From Candidatus Bodocaedibacter vickermanii (GTDB lineage Bacteria > Pseudomonadota > Alphaproteobacteria > UBA6184): 64,000 nt of DNA. The notes beneath the pieces are model-generated. The model did no database searches and was not told where the DNA came from. It saw only the letters and a program-made list of their open reading frames with translations. Below, piece after piece: positions 45,504 through 55,761 of the stretch (position 1 is the stretch's first letter; every line of letters starts with the position of its first letter). A program made the position numbers and the translations under genes. The stretch is taken from NCBI RefSeq assembly GCF_014896945.1, contig NZ_CP054719.1, positions 1,101,153 to 1,165,152 on the forward strand, read 5' to 3'.

Positions 45504-46754
45504 TCAATTCGTGGCAGGTGAGGACGGTTTTGTTTTACCTTTGATTCCGAGCGATAAAATCAACCCTAATATCAACGAGCCAATTAATGCAGATAATCCC
45601 CAACGATATTGATCGATTGAATATACAGGCACGCCGTTATCCATGGTTCCATCCCAGAGCAAATCCATAATGACCCCAATTCCGGGTTGTAAGACGATTG
45701 CGCCCACCATCACTAAAAAGTTAATAACACTGGCAGACAGTCCTTGGAAGCCTTCTGCTGCATAGCGTGCGCCTAAAGGAAAGACGAGATTCTCTGCGCC
45801 AACCATACAGCCTAGGGCAAACAAAGCACAACATAGAATCCAAAAATTAGATAAATCTGCCCAAACAATAGCAAACATCATAATTCCGGCGACAGCCATA
45901 GAACACGCAAAAAAATGTTTGTTGGTTGTAAATTTTAAGAACATCCACCCGGCAATGAATGAGCCGACAGCATTGCCATAAAAAATGAATGAGGATGCGC
46001 TGGCAGACTTTATAGAGTCATATCCGTATACTGCGCGCATAAAGCTTGGTCCCCATAGGTCGGCTAATACAGAAACGGGGGTATATAATAAAAAGCCAAC
46101 AGTTCCCAATAACCATATTTGAGGTTCAGTAATTAGATGCAGTACTTGCTTTTTTATTTCACGCAAACTTAAAGATGTTGATAGTTTCTTATCGCGTAAT
46201 ACAAAGCTGTAAAGTAGAGAAAGAGCAAAGGCTGTGACAGACAAGCTGTAAAATATGGTTCTCCATCCAATGGATTCTTGTAAGATAACCATGGGAGCGC
46301 CTGCTAGGCTTGCACCTAAAACTCCGATTCCTGAAATAACGCCTACTAAAATGGGTAACATGTTGGGTTTAAACCATTCAGAAGAAATTTTGAATGTGCC
46401 AATAAATGCTGTGGCAGATCCCGCACCAATTAATAAACGTGCAAAGCAAAGCCATGCATAGCTTTCGGTTTGAGCCGTGATTAAAGTACCCACACCACAC
46501 AAAAATGCAGAGACTGTAAATACTTTCCTGACTCCCCATTTATCTAATGCAATGCCAATAGGGATTTGAAGCAGTGCATAAGAAATTAACCAATACGATG
46601 CAAACATTCCGTATTCGCTGGCTGTTAAGTTGAATTCCAGCGTTAACGGTTCTCGCAGATTGCTAGTAGCGACACGAATCATAGATTGATAAAAGTAAAA
46701 AAATACGGCTAAAATCCACATAAGCCATGGCGTTAGTTTTGAATGTACTGACAT
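45504..46754 (-). CDS. MFS transporter
   Basis: The 416-residue protein has twelve predicted helices, MFS motif A (GIALDKWGVRKV) between helices 2 and 3, and a second-half counterpart. The N-terminal MSVHSKLTPWLMWILAVFFY is cytoplasmic then membrane. The overall pattern (YQSMIRVATSNL, LLIGAGSATAFIGTFKISSEWF) resembles MFS proteins of intracellular gammaproteobacteria and Holosporales that carry small organic solutes. The substrate cannot be inferred. Confidence 0.9.
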   Translation of the reverse strand: MSVHSKLTPWLMWILAVFFYFYQSMIRVATSNLREPLTLEFNLTASEYGMFASYWLISYALLQIPIGIALDKWGVRKVFTVSAFLCGVGTLITAQTESYAWLCFARLLIGAGSATAFIGTFKISSEWFKPNMLPILVGVISGIGVLGASLAGAPMVILQESIGWRTIFYSLSVTAFALSLLYSFVLRDKKLSTSLSLREIKKQVLHLITEPQIWLLGTVGFLLYTPVSVLADLWGPSFMRAVYGYDSIKSASASSFIFYGNAVGSFIAGWMFLKFTTNKHFFACSMAVAGIMMFAIVWADLSNFWILCCALFALGCMVGAENLVFPLGARYAAEGFQGLSASVINFLVMVGAIVLQPGIGVIMDLLWDGTMDNGVPVYSIDQYRWGLSALIGSLILGLILSLGIKGKTKPSSPATN

Positions 46755-46823
46755 TGGAAACTCTGATTACATTTTAATATAAGATGTATCATAGTTTCCA
46801 ATAATTCAGAATACTTTTTCGTG

Positions 46824-49157
46824 TTAGACCATTTCTTTTTCAGACGAGAGGATGACGATCTCTGCATTTTTTATATCAATAAGCAGTCTTTTCCCTTTTT
46901 TTGATGACTTGCCAAATAAGATTTCTTTAGACAAGGGAAGTTTGATTTTTTCTTGGATCAGACGTTCCATGGGGCGAGCGCCCATTGTTTCTGAATATCC
47001 ATGTTCTATGAACCACTTTTTAGCCGTTGAAGAAACGGTGACATCAATCTGTTTTTCCTTTAACAACGTTATTGTTTGTTCAAAGAATTTATCAAATACA
47101 TGAATGATATCTTTTTCGGCTAATCGATGAAATGTAACAATCCCATCTAAGCGATTACGAAATTCTGGTGTAAATAATCGGGTGATATCAGCAGTTTCTG
47201 AAGCGTCAGAGTTGTTTGCTTTTCCAAAACCAATGGGTGATTTTGAAAGTTCCATTGCTCCCGCATTTGTGGTTAAAATGATTATCAAATGCCTGCAATC
47301 AACTTCTCGACCATTGTTATCAGTGACTTTGCCATAGTCCATCATTTGCAATAATATCGCAAACAAATCGGGATGTGCTTTTTCAATTTCATCTAAAAGT
47401 AATACGGCATGAGGGTGTTTATCAATGGCATCGGTTAACAATCCACCTTGATCGTATCCCACATAGCCTGGGGGTGTTCCGATGAGTTTTGCAATGCTAT
47501 GTTTTTCCATATATTCTGACATGTCAAAACGCAATAGCTTTAATCCTAATTGAGATGAAACTTGCCGTGCAAGTTCTGTTTTACCAACGCCTGTTGGACC
47601 AGCGAATAAAAAGGCACCCGTTGGTTTTTCAGGATTGCGTAAACCTGCGCGTGAAATTTGAATGGCATCAACAACGGCATCAATGGCTTTTTCTTGACCA
47701 AAGATGCTGGTCTTTAATTTTTTGCGAAGATTAAGAATTGTTTTTCGTTCATCGCTGGTGACGCTTAATCGTGGCATGCGGGCGATTTTTGCAACGGTTT
47801 CTTCTATTTCACGTAGGGTAATGTTTTTAGATGATTCATTGTATAAGTGATGGTGGGCTCCCGATTCATCTAGTACATCAATGGCCTTATCAGGAAGTGC
47901 ACGATTATGGATGTATCGTACAGACAAATCCACGACCAAGCTTAGAACCTCATCTGAATAATGCACTGAATGGTAAGTTTCATAGATTTTTTTCAACTGT
48001 TTTAAAATTTGTAGGGTGTCTTCTGGTGAAGTTTCATCGATATCCACCTTTTGAAAGCGACGTGTTAACGCACGATCTTTTTCAAAAAACTGTCTGAATT
48101 CTTTGTGAGTAGTTGCCCCTATGCAGCGGATTTCACCGCGGGCAAGGGCTGGTTTTAATAAGTTGGAGGCATCCATTCCGCCACCCTGAGTTGATCCAGC
48201 ACCAACAATGTTGTGAATTTCATCAATAAATAATATCGCACCAGGGGTGGCTACGATATCTGACACAACGTTTTTTAGGCGTTCTTCGAAGTCTCCACGA
48301 TATCGAGTGCCCGCTAATAACAACCCTAAATCTAAGGAATATATTGTCGCATTAAGGAGAGACGGGATTTTTTTCTCAACAATTTGTATGGCTAAACCTT
48401 CAGCAACGGCTGTTTTACCAACGCCGGCTTCTCCCACTAAAATAGGATTGTTTTTAGATCGCCGGCTTAAAATTTCAATGACGCGCTCAATTTCGATAGT
48501 GCGACCAATCACGGGGTCAATTTTGCCGTTAACTGCACGTTCATTTAAATTGATACAAAATTGTTTTAAATGTTTTTTATCACTGGTTTCCACAGAGTTT
48601 GGCACCTGCGTTTCCACAGGTGATGCTGTAAAGTTCGGTAATTGCAATTTTGAATCTAAGGAGGAGAGTTTTGTTAACTGTTGTATTGCGGCAGATTCAT
48701 CCGTATTTTTCTTGTTGGTTTTTCGTAAAGATACCGGATTATTGTTCATATACTGAATAATATCAATACGATTCAAATTGTGAATTTTTAGAAAGAATGC
48801 CGCGTGAGATTCTTTCTCATCAAACAGTCCGGCTAATACGTATCGACTGTCTACGGTTTTGCCACCGATTGTTTGTGTTTGTAAAATAGCGCGATGCAGG
48901 ACGCGTTGAAATGAAATCGTTGGAGATGATTCTTCTAAGTCTTTGACTTTTAAATACGCAAGCTCTGCTGTAATAAACTCCCATAAAGCTTCACGCATTT
49001 GTGGTGTATTTACCGAAACGCTTTTAAAGACTCCTTCTACATCTGGATCTTCTGTTAATGAATATAATAAATGTTCCAACGTTGTATGCTCGTGCCCTAA
49101 ACTTAAAGCATAATCAACTGCGCGCCTTAGGCTGCTTTCAAGATTTTTTGATAACAT
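46824..49157 (-). CDS. clpA: ATP-dependent Clp protease ATPase subunit ClpA
   Basis: The 777-residue protein has the Clp-N domain (LGHEHTTLEHLLYSL), AAA-1 with GEAGVGKTAVAEGLA and FIDEIHNIVGAG, and AAA-2 with FAGPTGVGKTELARQ and LLLDEIEKAHPD, followed by a Clp C-terminal domain. ClpA unfolds substrates and feeds them to ClpP, with ClpS directing N-degron proteins. The ATG at 49157 overlaps the clpS stop (TGATG). clpP is not in the window. Confidence 0.97.
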   Translation of the reverse strand: MLSKNLESSLRRAVDYALSLGHEHTTLEHLLYSLTEDPDVEGVFKSVSVNTPQMREALWEFITAELAYLKVKDLEESSPTISFQRVLHRAILQTQTIGGKTVDSRYVLAGLFDEKESHAAFFLKIHNLNRIDIIQYMNNNPVSLRKTNKKNTDESAAIQQLTKLSSLDSKLQLPNFTASPVETQVPNSVETSDKKHLKQFCINLNERAVNGKIDPVIGRTIEIERVIEILSRRSKNNPILVGEAGVGKTAVAEGLAIQIVEKKIPSLLNATIYSLDLGLLLAGTRYRGDFEERLKNVVSDIVATPGAILFIDEIHNIVGAGSTQGGGMDASNLLKPALARGEIRCIGATTHKEFRQFFEKDRALTRRFQKVDIDETSPEDTLQILKQLKKIYETYHSVHYSDEVLSLVVDLSVRYIHNRALPDKAIDVLDESGAHHHLYNESSKNITLREIEETVAKIARMPRLSVTSDERKTILNLRKKLKTSIFGQEKAIDAVVDAIQISRAGLRNPEKPTGAFLFAGPTGVGKTELARQVSSQLGLKLLRFDMSEYMEKHSIAKLIGTPPGYVGYDQGGLLTDAIDKHPHAVLLLDEIEKAHPDLFAILLQMMDYGKVTDNNGREVDCRHLIIILTTNAGAMELSKSPIGFGKANNSDASETADITRLFTPEFRNRLDGIVTFHRLAEKDIIHVFDKFFEQTITLLKEKQIDVTVSSTAKKWFIEHGYSETMGARPMERLIQEKIKLPLSKEILFGKSSKKGKRLLIDIKNAEIVILSSEKEMV

Positions 49158-49435
49158 CAACGAATCACCTCTAGTTCACCCTGTAAGGGGTGTTGATATT
49201 TACGAGCTTGTTTTAAAACATTATTCAACCGAGTCTCTGCGACTTCGTAGGTATAGGCTCCCACAACTCCGGTGCCATTAAGATGGATATTCATCATAAT
49301 TTGTGCGGATTCATGGGCTGTTTTTTGAAATGTGTTTTGTAACACTTGCACAACAAATTCAGTGGGTGTCTTATTATCATTCAGTAATACCACCTGATAT
49401 TTTTTCGGTGAGGGTATATTATTATTGTGGGTCAT
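49157..49435 (-). CDS. clpS: ClpA adaptor ClpS
   Basis: The 92-residue protein has the ClpS core: KKYQVVLLNDNKTPTEFVVQ, HESAQIMMNIHLNGTGVVG and YTYEVAETRLNN. It binds N-terminal destabilising residues and delivers them to ClpA. Its stop overlaps the clpA start by one base. Confidence 0.97.
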   Translation of the reverse strand: MTHNNNIPSPKKYQVVLLNDNKTPTEFVVQVLQNTFQKTAHESAQIMMNIHLNGTGVVGAYTYEVAETRLNNVLKQARKYQHPLQGELEVIR

Positions 49436-49631
49436 TTTTTAATCCCCCCTGTTGGGTTTTTGTTCTTATGTCTATCTTATAGAAGAAATCTTTAAAATTG
49501 AGTTAAAGAGAGAAAGCTTTTTTTGAAAAAGATATTTGGGGTGTTTTTTGATTCAATTTAACGACAGCTGGATACTTATTAGATTTGATGCGTTCTGATG
49601 CGGATTACAGTTTAAGATGGGATATTGATGT
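49436..49631. other. Intergenic, relic palindrome unit
   Basis: Promoter region of clpS-clpA, plus a degraded copy of the palindrome-flank repeat (ATTAGATTTGATGCGTTCTG then GATGCGGATTACAG, 49575-49610). No gene. Confidence 0.6.
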
Positions 49632-49661
49632 AATAAAAAACCCCGGCGAACCGGGGTTTAT
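49632..49661 (-). terminator. Terminator of rpmI-rplT
   Basis: Read on the minus strand: AAACCCCGG-ttcg-CCGGGGTT followed by T5, just after the rplT stop. Confidence 0.93.
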
Positions 49662-49666
49662 GAATC

Positions 49667-50032
49667 TTACGCTGATTTTTGTAGCGCTGATTGCGCTGTA
49701 TCCACCAGAGTTTTAATATCAGCAGCTTCGCGAACAGCTAAGTCAGCTAATACTTTGCGATCCAGATCGATACCAGACAGTTTCAATCCGTGCATAAATT
49801 GAGAATACGTCAATCCATGCATACGAACTGCTGCGTTGATACGTTGAATCCACAATGCGCGGAAATCGCGTTTACGCACACGGCGGTCACGATACGCATA
49901 TTGCATGTTCTTTTCAACGCGCTGACGGGCTGTTCTATAACAGCACTTTGCACGACCGACTGAACCTTTTGCAAGGTCTAATATTTTTTTGTGACGCGCA
50001 TGGGCGGTCACACCACGTTTAACTCGAGACAT
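49667..50032 (-). CDS. rplT: Large-subunit ribosomal protein L20
   Basis: The 121-residue protein is L20 throughout: [54 protein letters not shown] and [19 protein letters not shown]. It lies 12 bp behind rpmI. In E. coli L20 represses its own operon; no such site is shown here. Confidence 0.98.
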   Translation of the reverse strand: MSRVKRGVTAHARHKKILDLAKGSVGRAKCCYRTARQRVEKNMQYAYRDRRVRKRDFRALWIQRINAAVRMHGLTYSQFMHGLKLSGIDLDRKVLADLAVREAADIKTLVDTAQSALQKSA

Positions 50033-50044
50033 TCAAATTCCTCC

Positions 50045-50245
50045 TTATGCGTACGGTAACATATGACGTTTAACACGAGCCACATCGGATGCATTCATTA
50101 CATGCATACCGCGAGAGTCCCGTAACATTGATTGAGGGCGTTTGCTCATCCCATGGCGACGACCTGCCTTACCAAACAAAATTTTGCCGGTAGCAGTCAC
50201 TTTGAAGCGCTTTTTGGCACCACTTTTAGTTTTTAACTTGGGCAT
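50045..50245 (-). CDS. rpmI: Large-subunit ribosomal protein L35
   Basis: The 66-residue frame from ATG 50245 (MPKLKTKSGAKKRFKVTATG, KAGRRHGMSKRP) is a complete L35, with AAAGGA upstream. The reading frame stays open further upstream to 50410, but that part is leader. infC, the usual upstream partner, is absent. Confidence 0.97.
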   Translation of the reverse strand: MPKLKTKSGAKKRFKVTATGKILFGKAGRRHGMSKRPQSMLRDSRGMHVMNASDVARVKRHMLPYA

Positions 50246-50261
50246 TTTCAATCCTTTCAAT

Positions 50262-50316
50262 TGATTTAACCTGTAGGGGAGGCATACCCTGGGATTACCC
50301 CGCCACCCTACAAAAA
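50262..50316 (-). promoter_or_regulatory. Possible leader hairpin of rpmI-rplT
   Basis: On the minus strand, TTGTAGGG and CCCCTACAG enclose a G/C-rich segment (GGCGGGGTAATCCC) with secondary pairings. It lies between the start of transcription and rpmI and could be an r-protein autoregulatory structure. Confidence 0.4.
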
Positions 50317-50427
50317 ACAATTTAATATACTGATTATACCCAAAAAGAGCAAGAATTTTGTTTCTTTCTTCAGTTAAGTGTTTGTAAACATATTTGCTGT
50401 AGCCTGACAAAAAACATGAGAGATAAA

Positions 50428-53400
50428 ATGAAGCAAAAATTTATAAACTCAATATCATTATTGGCTGTATGCGCTGTATTAAGCGGTTGTGGAGAGGCGA
50501 ACAAGCAAAAGTCTGTAGCAGATTTAACAATGGAAGTTGGTAAGGATTCTCAAAGGTTAAGTGTGCTTTCTAGAGAAGCATTAGCGGCCGCTAAACGAGG
50601 TGGTGTACCCCTTTCATTTGAAGCTCAAAAACTTTTTGAAGATGATATTGCTGAAGGTTCGGCTCCATCGCCTGCTACTGCAAAGGAAGCATTGGGAGAA
50701 TTAGAAGAGACTATTTCTGATCTTGAAATTCTAGAAAATCAGAATTCAGAGCTTCCAATAGTGGTTAAAGCAAAGCAAACCAAGAGGGCTAAAATGAAAG
50801 GTTTGCGGGATTTGATGTTTGCGCGAGCTAGAGCGGCGGCGGCTGCCAGAGCTGCAGGTAAACCTGTAAATCCTGATGATGAACTATCTTTAACAGTTCC
50901 AAATGATTCTTTCTTGGGTGGTGCACCAAATCCATCGCCAATGGCTACCGTTGCTGCTGCTGCGGTTCAAAGTTTGTTTCCATCAACTGCGCGCGCTTTT
51001 GGAAGTGTTAATGCTTTGACGGTGTTAGATCAAGTGCCTGCCCCTGGGGAGTTTAGAGTCATAATGCCAGGGGCAAGCAGAACCCCAGATAGCAGCAGTA
51101 CGATAGAGTTTGGAGTTAACCGAGCTGCATTTTCTGCGGGTGTTGGAAATACTGTAGAATTATGGTTTTCTGCAGCGCAACCTATATCAACCTCTGAGGC
51201 AGTGCGTCAAACTATAGAATTAGGAGTGGGCGTAAGCCATATTACTGGTGCGGTATTGGGGGCTAATGCAGACCCAGCGTTGGTTGCATCCCTAACCAAT
51301 ATTGGTGCCCTTGATATGGCTCAGCGATCCACGGCATTTAAAGCTCTTTCTTTGCCACAGCAACGACTTGCTTTGCAAGCAGCTGTTGCGATTGCCCAGG
51401 CAACATTGGTAGGAAAAGATCAACTTAGATTAGAAGACCGATTCAATGCAGTTGTCTTAGCGATAGCCGCGTTACCGGCAGTTGGGGCACCTGAAGATCG
51501 TATTGCTGCAGTTCAACGTGCGTTGCAAAGTCAAGGTGTTACTAACCCATTGTTATTGACTGATACTATGCGTGCTTTAACTGTTATGGCACAGACAGCA
51601 GACATGACGTCAAAAGAACAAGCGCGAGTTCTTGGGACGGTGCTGATGATTTCTAATAATTCTGGTGGTTCTGCGTCTGATGATGATTATGCTGCATTAG
51701 TTGCAGCCGCACGTTCTAACCCTGGACTATTATTAGGTCCAACCGTATCGATGCCTGCGCGATTCGCTTTAGATCCTAGTGTTTTGACGTTGTTGAAACA
51801 GAGAATGGCTTCATTGGATACATTGCCGTGGAGTGCCGCATCAACATCTGCTGCGTTTATTGAGGCTGCGGGACAGCAGGCTCAACAGTTAATAGCAGCC
51901 GGAGCACCAACGGATTCAATTTCTAGTTCTTTAGTAACGAGTTTAACTGCTGCACGGCGTGAAAAAAACTCTCTGGTTCCAGCGACTAATGGTTCTGTTG
52001 GAATCTTTGGGGATTCTTCAGATTCAGGTTTGTCGTTAGCACAAACGATTCAGTTGCTGCCGACGACGACTGCGTTGGATATTTTGGTTGTTGCGCAAGA
52101 AACCGCAGTTCAGGCTTTGTCAGCAACTAGAGAAGCTGTTGTACCGTTTCTTGCAATTACTGATGGCAGTTCTGCAGTAAATATTCCGATAGATCCAGCC
52201 GTTGAGTTCGCTAAGTTTATGGAAAAATATAAGTCATTAAGTGGATCTGATCAGCATACGTTACTTTTAAGTCAATTGAAGTTCAATATTGAAAGCATTT
52301 TTTATGACCGTGGAAACTTCCGAAGATTTGTTGGGGTTCCCGCATCAAAAGGAAAGTCAATAGTATCTGGCTTAGATAGTTTATGTGCTTTGCCTGATAA
52401 GTATGCAGAATTATTATACTCTGCAGATGCGCGAGATGAAATTGTGATTCCGCGACTTGTTGATTTTATTTTAAACAATAAAAAACTTGCTAGTAAATTA
52501 GAGTACTATACCAATGGTGCCTCGGGCGATGGCAGCAGACGTTCTTTTGAAACTATTAAGGAGGGTAACCCTGATTTATATAATAAACTGTTAGGTAATT
52601 TGGGTGCGCAGGTTGATAAGTATTTATCAGATCTTCGTACGGCTGTGTTTGATTTGATGTATCCAAAAGATCCAAAAATTGTGGAGTTATCAGCAACAAC
52701 ATCTCGTGACATATCCGGAAACGTATCATTGCGCAAAGCACGCACGGTTACAACAGGGGTGGTGGATGGCAGTGCCTTTAAAGTGAACGGTGTTGGGGCT
52801 CAATCGTTTGAGTTGGGCATGCCCTTATTCGTTCAATTAAAAGGTGATGTATCATCTGCAAAAGCAACTGACGCTGCAACGGGATCTGTTGCTTACCGTT
52901 TGGGTAACACTGTCATCGGTGCGATTCAAGGGTATGCAAACAACGGTGCTGGTTTCGGAATTGACAGCCGTCAATTGGAAACATCAGTAGTGGCATCTCA
53001 TTCATTTGGATCATTCTTTGTTGAAGGTCAAATTGGATCTGTGTCTGCAACTGAAGTTCACAACAGCAACTGGTCAGGTCTGCGTTCTCAAGTAACCTTG
53101 GGATTGGATACTGAATTCGTATCACCGTTCGTTCAATTGACGCATCGTCAATTAGACCGCAGTGGTCTGAGTTTGAACGAAACAACAGCGTATGTTGGTT
53201 TGGATGCAGAGGTTGCTAAACTAGCCGCTGACACGTATTCAATCGATACACGTTTGTTAGCAAAAGCAGGTTACGGTTCAAAAGATTGGAGTGCAAACTC
53301 TAAAGACCTTGGATCAACAACTGGATTCAGTGGATCTGTTGAATGGTCAGCATCGTTGAACTTAAATAGTGGTGTATCATTCAGCTCTAACCTAGCGTTG

Positions 53401-53451
53401 GATACCGTTGCTGGTTCTTCAGCAGCACTAAACGTAAGCTTAGATCGCTAG
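50428..53451 (+). CDS. 1007-residue lipoprotein with C-terminal beta-barrel-like domain
   Basis: The start at 50428 is preferred to the ATG at 50416 because GAGA lies just upstream. Signal MKQKFINSISLLAVCAVLSG ends in lipobox LSGC (Cys21). Residues ~25-170 are helical and charged; residues 170-760 are Ala-rich helical repeats. The final 240 residues are beta-patterned (PLFVQLKGDV, YRLGNTVIGAIQGYANNGAG, FFVEGQIGSVSATEV, PFVQLTHRQL) and end NVSLDR, homologous over their full length to the 22540-23913 protein. It is divergent from rpmI and followed by a terminator at 53464. Confidence 0.82.
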   Translation: MKQKFINSISLLAVCAVLSGCGEANKQKSVADLTMEVGKDSQRLSVLSREALAAAKRGGVPLSFEAQKLFEDDIAEGSAPSPATAKEALGELEETISDLEILENQNSELPIVVKAKQTKRAKMKGLRDLMFARARAAAAARAAGKPVNPDDELSLTVPNDSFLGGAPNPSPMATVAAAAVQSLFPSTARAFGSVNALTVLDQVPAPGEFRVIMPGASRTPDSSSTIEFGVNRAAFSAGVGNTVELWFSAAQPISTSEAVRQTIELGVGVSHITGAVLGANADPALVASLTNIGALDMAQRSTAFKALSLPQQRLALQAAVAIAQATLVGKDQLRLEDRFNAVVLAIAALPAVGAPEDRIAAVQRALQSQGVTNPLLLTDTMRALTVMAQTADMTSKEQARVLGTVLMISNNSGGSASDDDYAALVAAARSNPGLLLGPTVSMPARFALDPSVLTLLKQRMASLDTLPWSAASTSAAFIEAAGQQAQQLIAAGAPTDSISSSLVTSLTAARREKNSLVPATNGSVGIFGDSSDSGLSLAQTIQLLPTTTALDILVVAQETAVQALSATREAVVPFLAITDGSSAVNIPIDPAVEFAKFMEKYKSLSGSDQHTLLLSQLKFNIESIFYDRGNFRRFVGVPASKGKSIVSGLDSLCALPDKYAELLYSADARDEIVIPRLVDFILNNKKLASKLEYYTNGASGDGSRRSFETIKEGNPDLYNKLLGNLGAQVDKYLSDLRTAVFDLMYPKDPKIVELSATTSRDISGNVSLRKARTVTTGVVDGSAFKVNGVGAQSFELGMPLFVQLKGDVSSAKATDAATGSVAYRLGNTVIGAIQGYANNGAGFGIDSRQLETSVVASHSFGSFFVEGQIGSVSATEVHNSNWSGLRSQVTLGLDTEFVSPFVQLTHRQLDRSGLSLNETTAYVGLDAEVAKLAADTYSIDTRLLAKAGYGSKDWSANSKDLGSTTGFSGSVEWSASLNLNSGVSFSSNLALDTVAGSSAALNVSLDR

Positions 53452-53463
53452 TCTCTCTACCTA

Positions 53464-53495
53464 CACAAAAGCCCCCAATCCGGGGGCTTTTTGTA
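53464..53495 (+). terminator. Intrinsic terminator
   Basis: CAAAAGCCCCC-aatc-CGGGGGCTTTTTG, directly after the lipoprotein stop. Confidence 0.93.
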
Positions 53496-53561
53496 TTAAG
53501 GTCAAAATTACCTGGATTTTGTTGATACAACTTGGGTATGCTACTTAAAAACAGGTATGGT

Positions 53562-54959
53562 ATGCATCGCAATCGTCAAACTAAAATTGTCGCAACTCTG
53601 GGGCCTGCATCATCATCTGCGGATATGATTCAGTGGCTATTTGAACGAGGAGTGGACGTGTTCCGCCTCAATTTTTCACATGGGACGCATGAATCACACG
53701 AAAACAATATTAATTGGATTCGTAAGTTAGAGCAATCCCTAGGCAAGCCCATTGCGATTTTAGCAGACCTTCAAGGTCCGAAATTGCGTGTTGGCAAATT
53801 TGAAACATCCGAAGTTAACGTTAAGGCTGGACAACAATTCCAGTTCGATATGGATGCTGCCTTGGGGGATTCAACCCGTGTTCAGTTGCCCCATCCAGAG
53901 ATTTTTGCTGCAGCTAAACAAGGTGATGAGTTATTGGTCGATGATGGAAAATTGGCGTTCCGAGTGGACTTTGTAGATAATCAGTGTATCAAAACCACGG
54001 CGTTAGTATCCGGAATTATTTCCAATAACAAAGGGTTAAATCTGCCCTCTACCCATTTGCCCATCGATATTTTAACGGATAAAGATAAAGCGGATTTGGA
54101 CTTTGCAGTGTCGAAAAATGTTGATTTTATTGCGTTATCATTTGTGCAAGCTGCAGACGATATTGTGCAAGCACGAAAGCGTATTCAAGGCAATGCAAAA
54201 ATTATTGCTAAACTAGAAAAACCCCAAGCCATACAAAACCTCACGACAATCTTAAAAGCTACAGACGGCGTGATGATTGCGCGTGGGGATCTGGGTGTTG
54301 AGTTGCCACCAGAGCAAGTTCCCCCATTGCAACGCAGGATTTTACGAGAAGCCCAAAGACATAATAAACCTGTAATTGTTGCAACGCAAATGTTGGAATC
54401 GATGATTCATGCGCCAAAGCCAACCCGGGCAGAAGTTTCAGATGTTGCAACGGCTGTGTATCTAGGTACAGATGCTGTCATGTTGTCAGCAGAATCCGCA
54501 TCGGGGGACTATCCTAAAGAAGCCGTTGAAATTATGGATCGCATTATTTTCAATGCGGAACAGGATGTGTTTAGCAATAAAAACACTCCGTTGACAGAAA
54601 CACCATCCATTCCAGAAGCCGCTATTTTGCTGGCGTATCGACACAAGGCGCGCATTATTGCTGCGGTTTCAAACTCATTTGAAGCTGTTGCAAAAATTTC
54701 AAGCCTAACGCCTGGAATCCCCATATTAGCCATTACGTCTGACATAAAAATATATCATCAGTTTACATTGCTGTTTGGGGTGTGTAGCGTTTATTTAGAT
54801 AAACTGCCTGATGCAAACAATCCAACAGAGTACAAGAACCTTGTACAACGGATTGCAGAGCGAGAAGGGATGGTGACGCGAACCGATCATGTCATCGTTG
54901 TGTTAGCATCGGATCGTATCGATTCTGCTGAGTTTTCAGGCATGTCCATTGTAAGCTAA
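53562..54959 (+). CDS. pyk: Pyruvate kinase
   Basis: The 465-residue enzyme starts MHRNRQTKIVATLGPASSSA. It contains RLNFSHGTHESHE, LADLQGPKLRVG, the active-site segment AKLEKPQAIQNL, GVMIARGDLGVELP and the PVIVATQMLESMI signature. It converts phosphoenolpyruvate and ADP to pyruvate and ATP. Start codons at 53538 or the TTG at 53532 would extend it by 8-10 residues; ATG 53562 fits family alignments best. It stands alone, with 2.3 kb of repeats downstream. Confidence 0.96.
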   Translation: MHRNRQTKIVATLGPASSSADMIQWLFERGVDVFRLNFSHGTHESHENNINWIRKLEQSLGKPIAILADLQGPKLRVGKFETSEVNVKAGQQFQFDMDAALGDSTRVQLPHPEIFAAAKQGDELLVDDGKLAFRVDFVDNQCIKTTALVSGIISNNKGLNLPSTHLPIDILTDKDKADLDFAVSKNVDFIALSFVQAADDIVQARKRIQGNAKIIAKLEKPQAIQNLTTILKATDGVMIARGDLGVELPPEQVPPLQRRILREAQRHNKPVIVATQMLESMIHAPKPTRAEVSDVATAVYLGTDAVMLSAESASGDYPKEAVEIMDRIIFNAEQDVFSNKNTPLTETPSIPEAAILLAYRHKARIIAAVSNSFEAVAKISSLTPGIPILAITSDIKIYHQFTLLFGVCSVYLDKLPDANNPTEYKNLVQRIAEREGMVTRTDHVIVVLASDRIDSAEFSGMSIVS

Positions 54960-55395
54960 AATCGTACGTTCGTTAGGCAACCTGGCAGCGTGACGCTGCA
55001 CCCATTAGGTTAGATTGGGTGTGTTGTGACAAGGATTTCAAATAGCACAAACCGTAAGTGAGGTATGTAATATTAATACACGGGGGTGAAGTTTGATTTT
55101 TGACGTACCTTTACAGGTGTGGTGAGAGGCGTTTTGAGATTGGAGGTATTAGAATTTTGACCCATTTCGGGCGCAGGGCAGCGTGACGCTGCACCCATTA
55201 GGTGGGTTTTGAACCCACCTTCGGCGCAGGAGGGGTAAGGGTGAAAAATGAATTTGAGATATTTTGTTGAAGAGTAGTGTTTTAGTTCCTTTGTTAATTT
55301 ATGAAAGTGCTGTGTTTGCAGCTTTCAAAGTTAAGTTATAAAAATCCGTGTCAGACCCCATCGGATCTAACTTATTGGATGCAACCTCAGGTTGC

Positions 55396-55698
55396 AAAAC
55401 CGAGAGAATCCCCAGTAACCCGCACGTGCAAAAAGAACCCCATTTCTTACACGAATGGGGAAAGGCGGACTTTATTGATAGGCACAAAGTCGGTGTTTTA
55501 CGAGCCCGTCGGCTCTAGGGATTGTTTACAGGAGCTGTGACTACTGATCGGGTAGCTGAGCGCCTGTACTGGAGATTCGGTTCAGCGTTTTGTCTTTGAG
55601 TGGTTCAAAGACGTAGAACGAAAAAAGGCTACCCAGATTTTGGGTAGCCTTTTCGCAATTCTAGCTATTAGTATACATAAAAAGTTTGGATTGTCAAT
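55396..55698 (-). ncRNA. Structured promoter-bearing repeat B, copy Z
   Basis: On the minus strand: TTGACA (55698-55693) - N16 - TATACT (55675-55670), hairpin AGGCTACCCA/TGGGTAGCCT with T6, then the conserved block. The closing stem has GAATCTCCAGTA opposite TACTGGGGATTC: the C-to-T change keeps pairing as a G-U wobble only if this strand is the RNA, which agrees with the promoter direction. Confidence 0.5.
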
Positions 55699-55761
55699 AT
55701 ATTTTTGAAATGTGTATCTGGGTGTATTGAGTCTAACTTAGCGGATGCGACGGCACGTTGG

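Noticed and set aside
50246-50410. N-terminal extension of L35
   Set aside because: The frame is open but L35 has a fixed N-terminus MPKLKT with its own AAAGGA; the extension lies over a leader hairpin.
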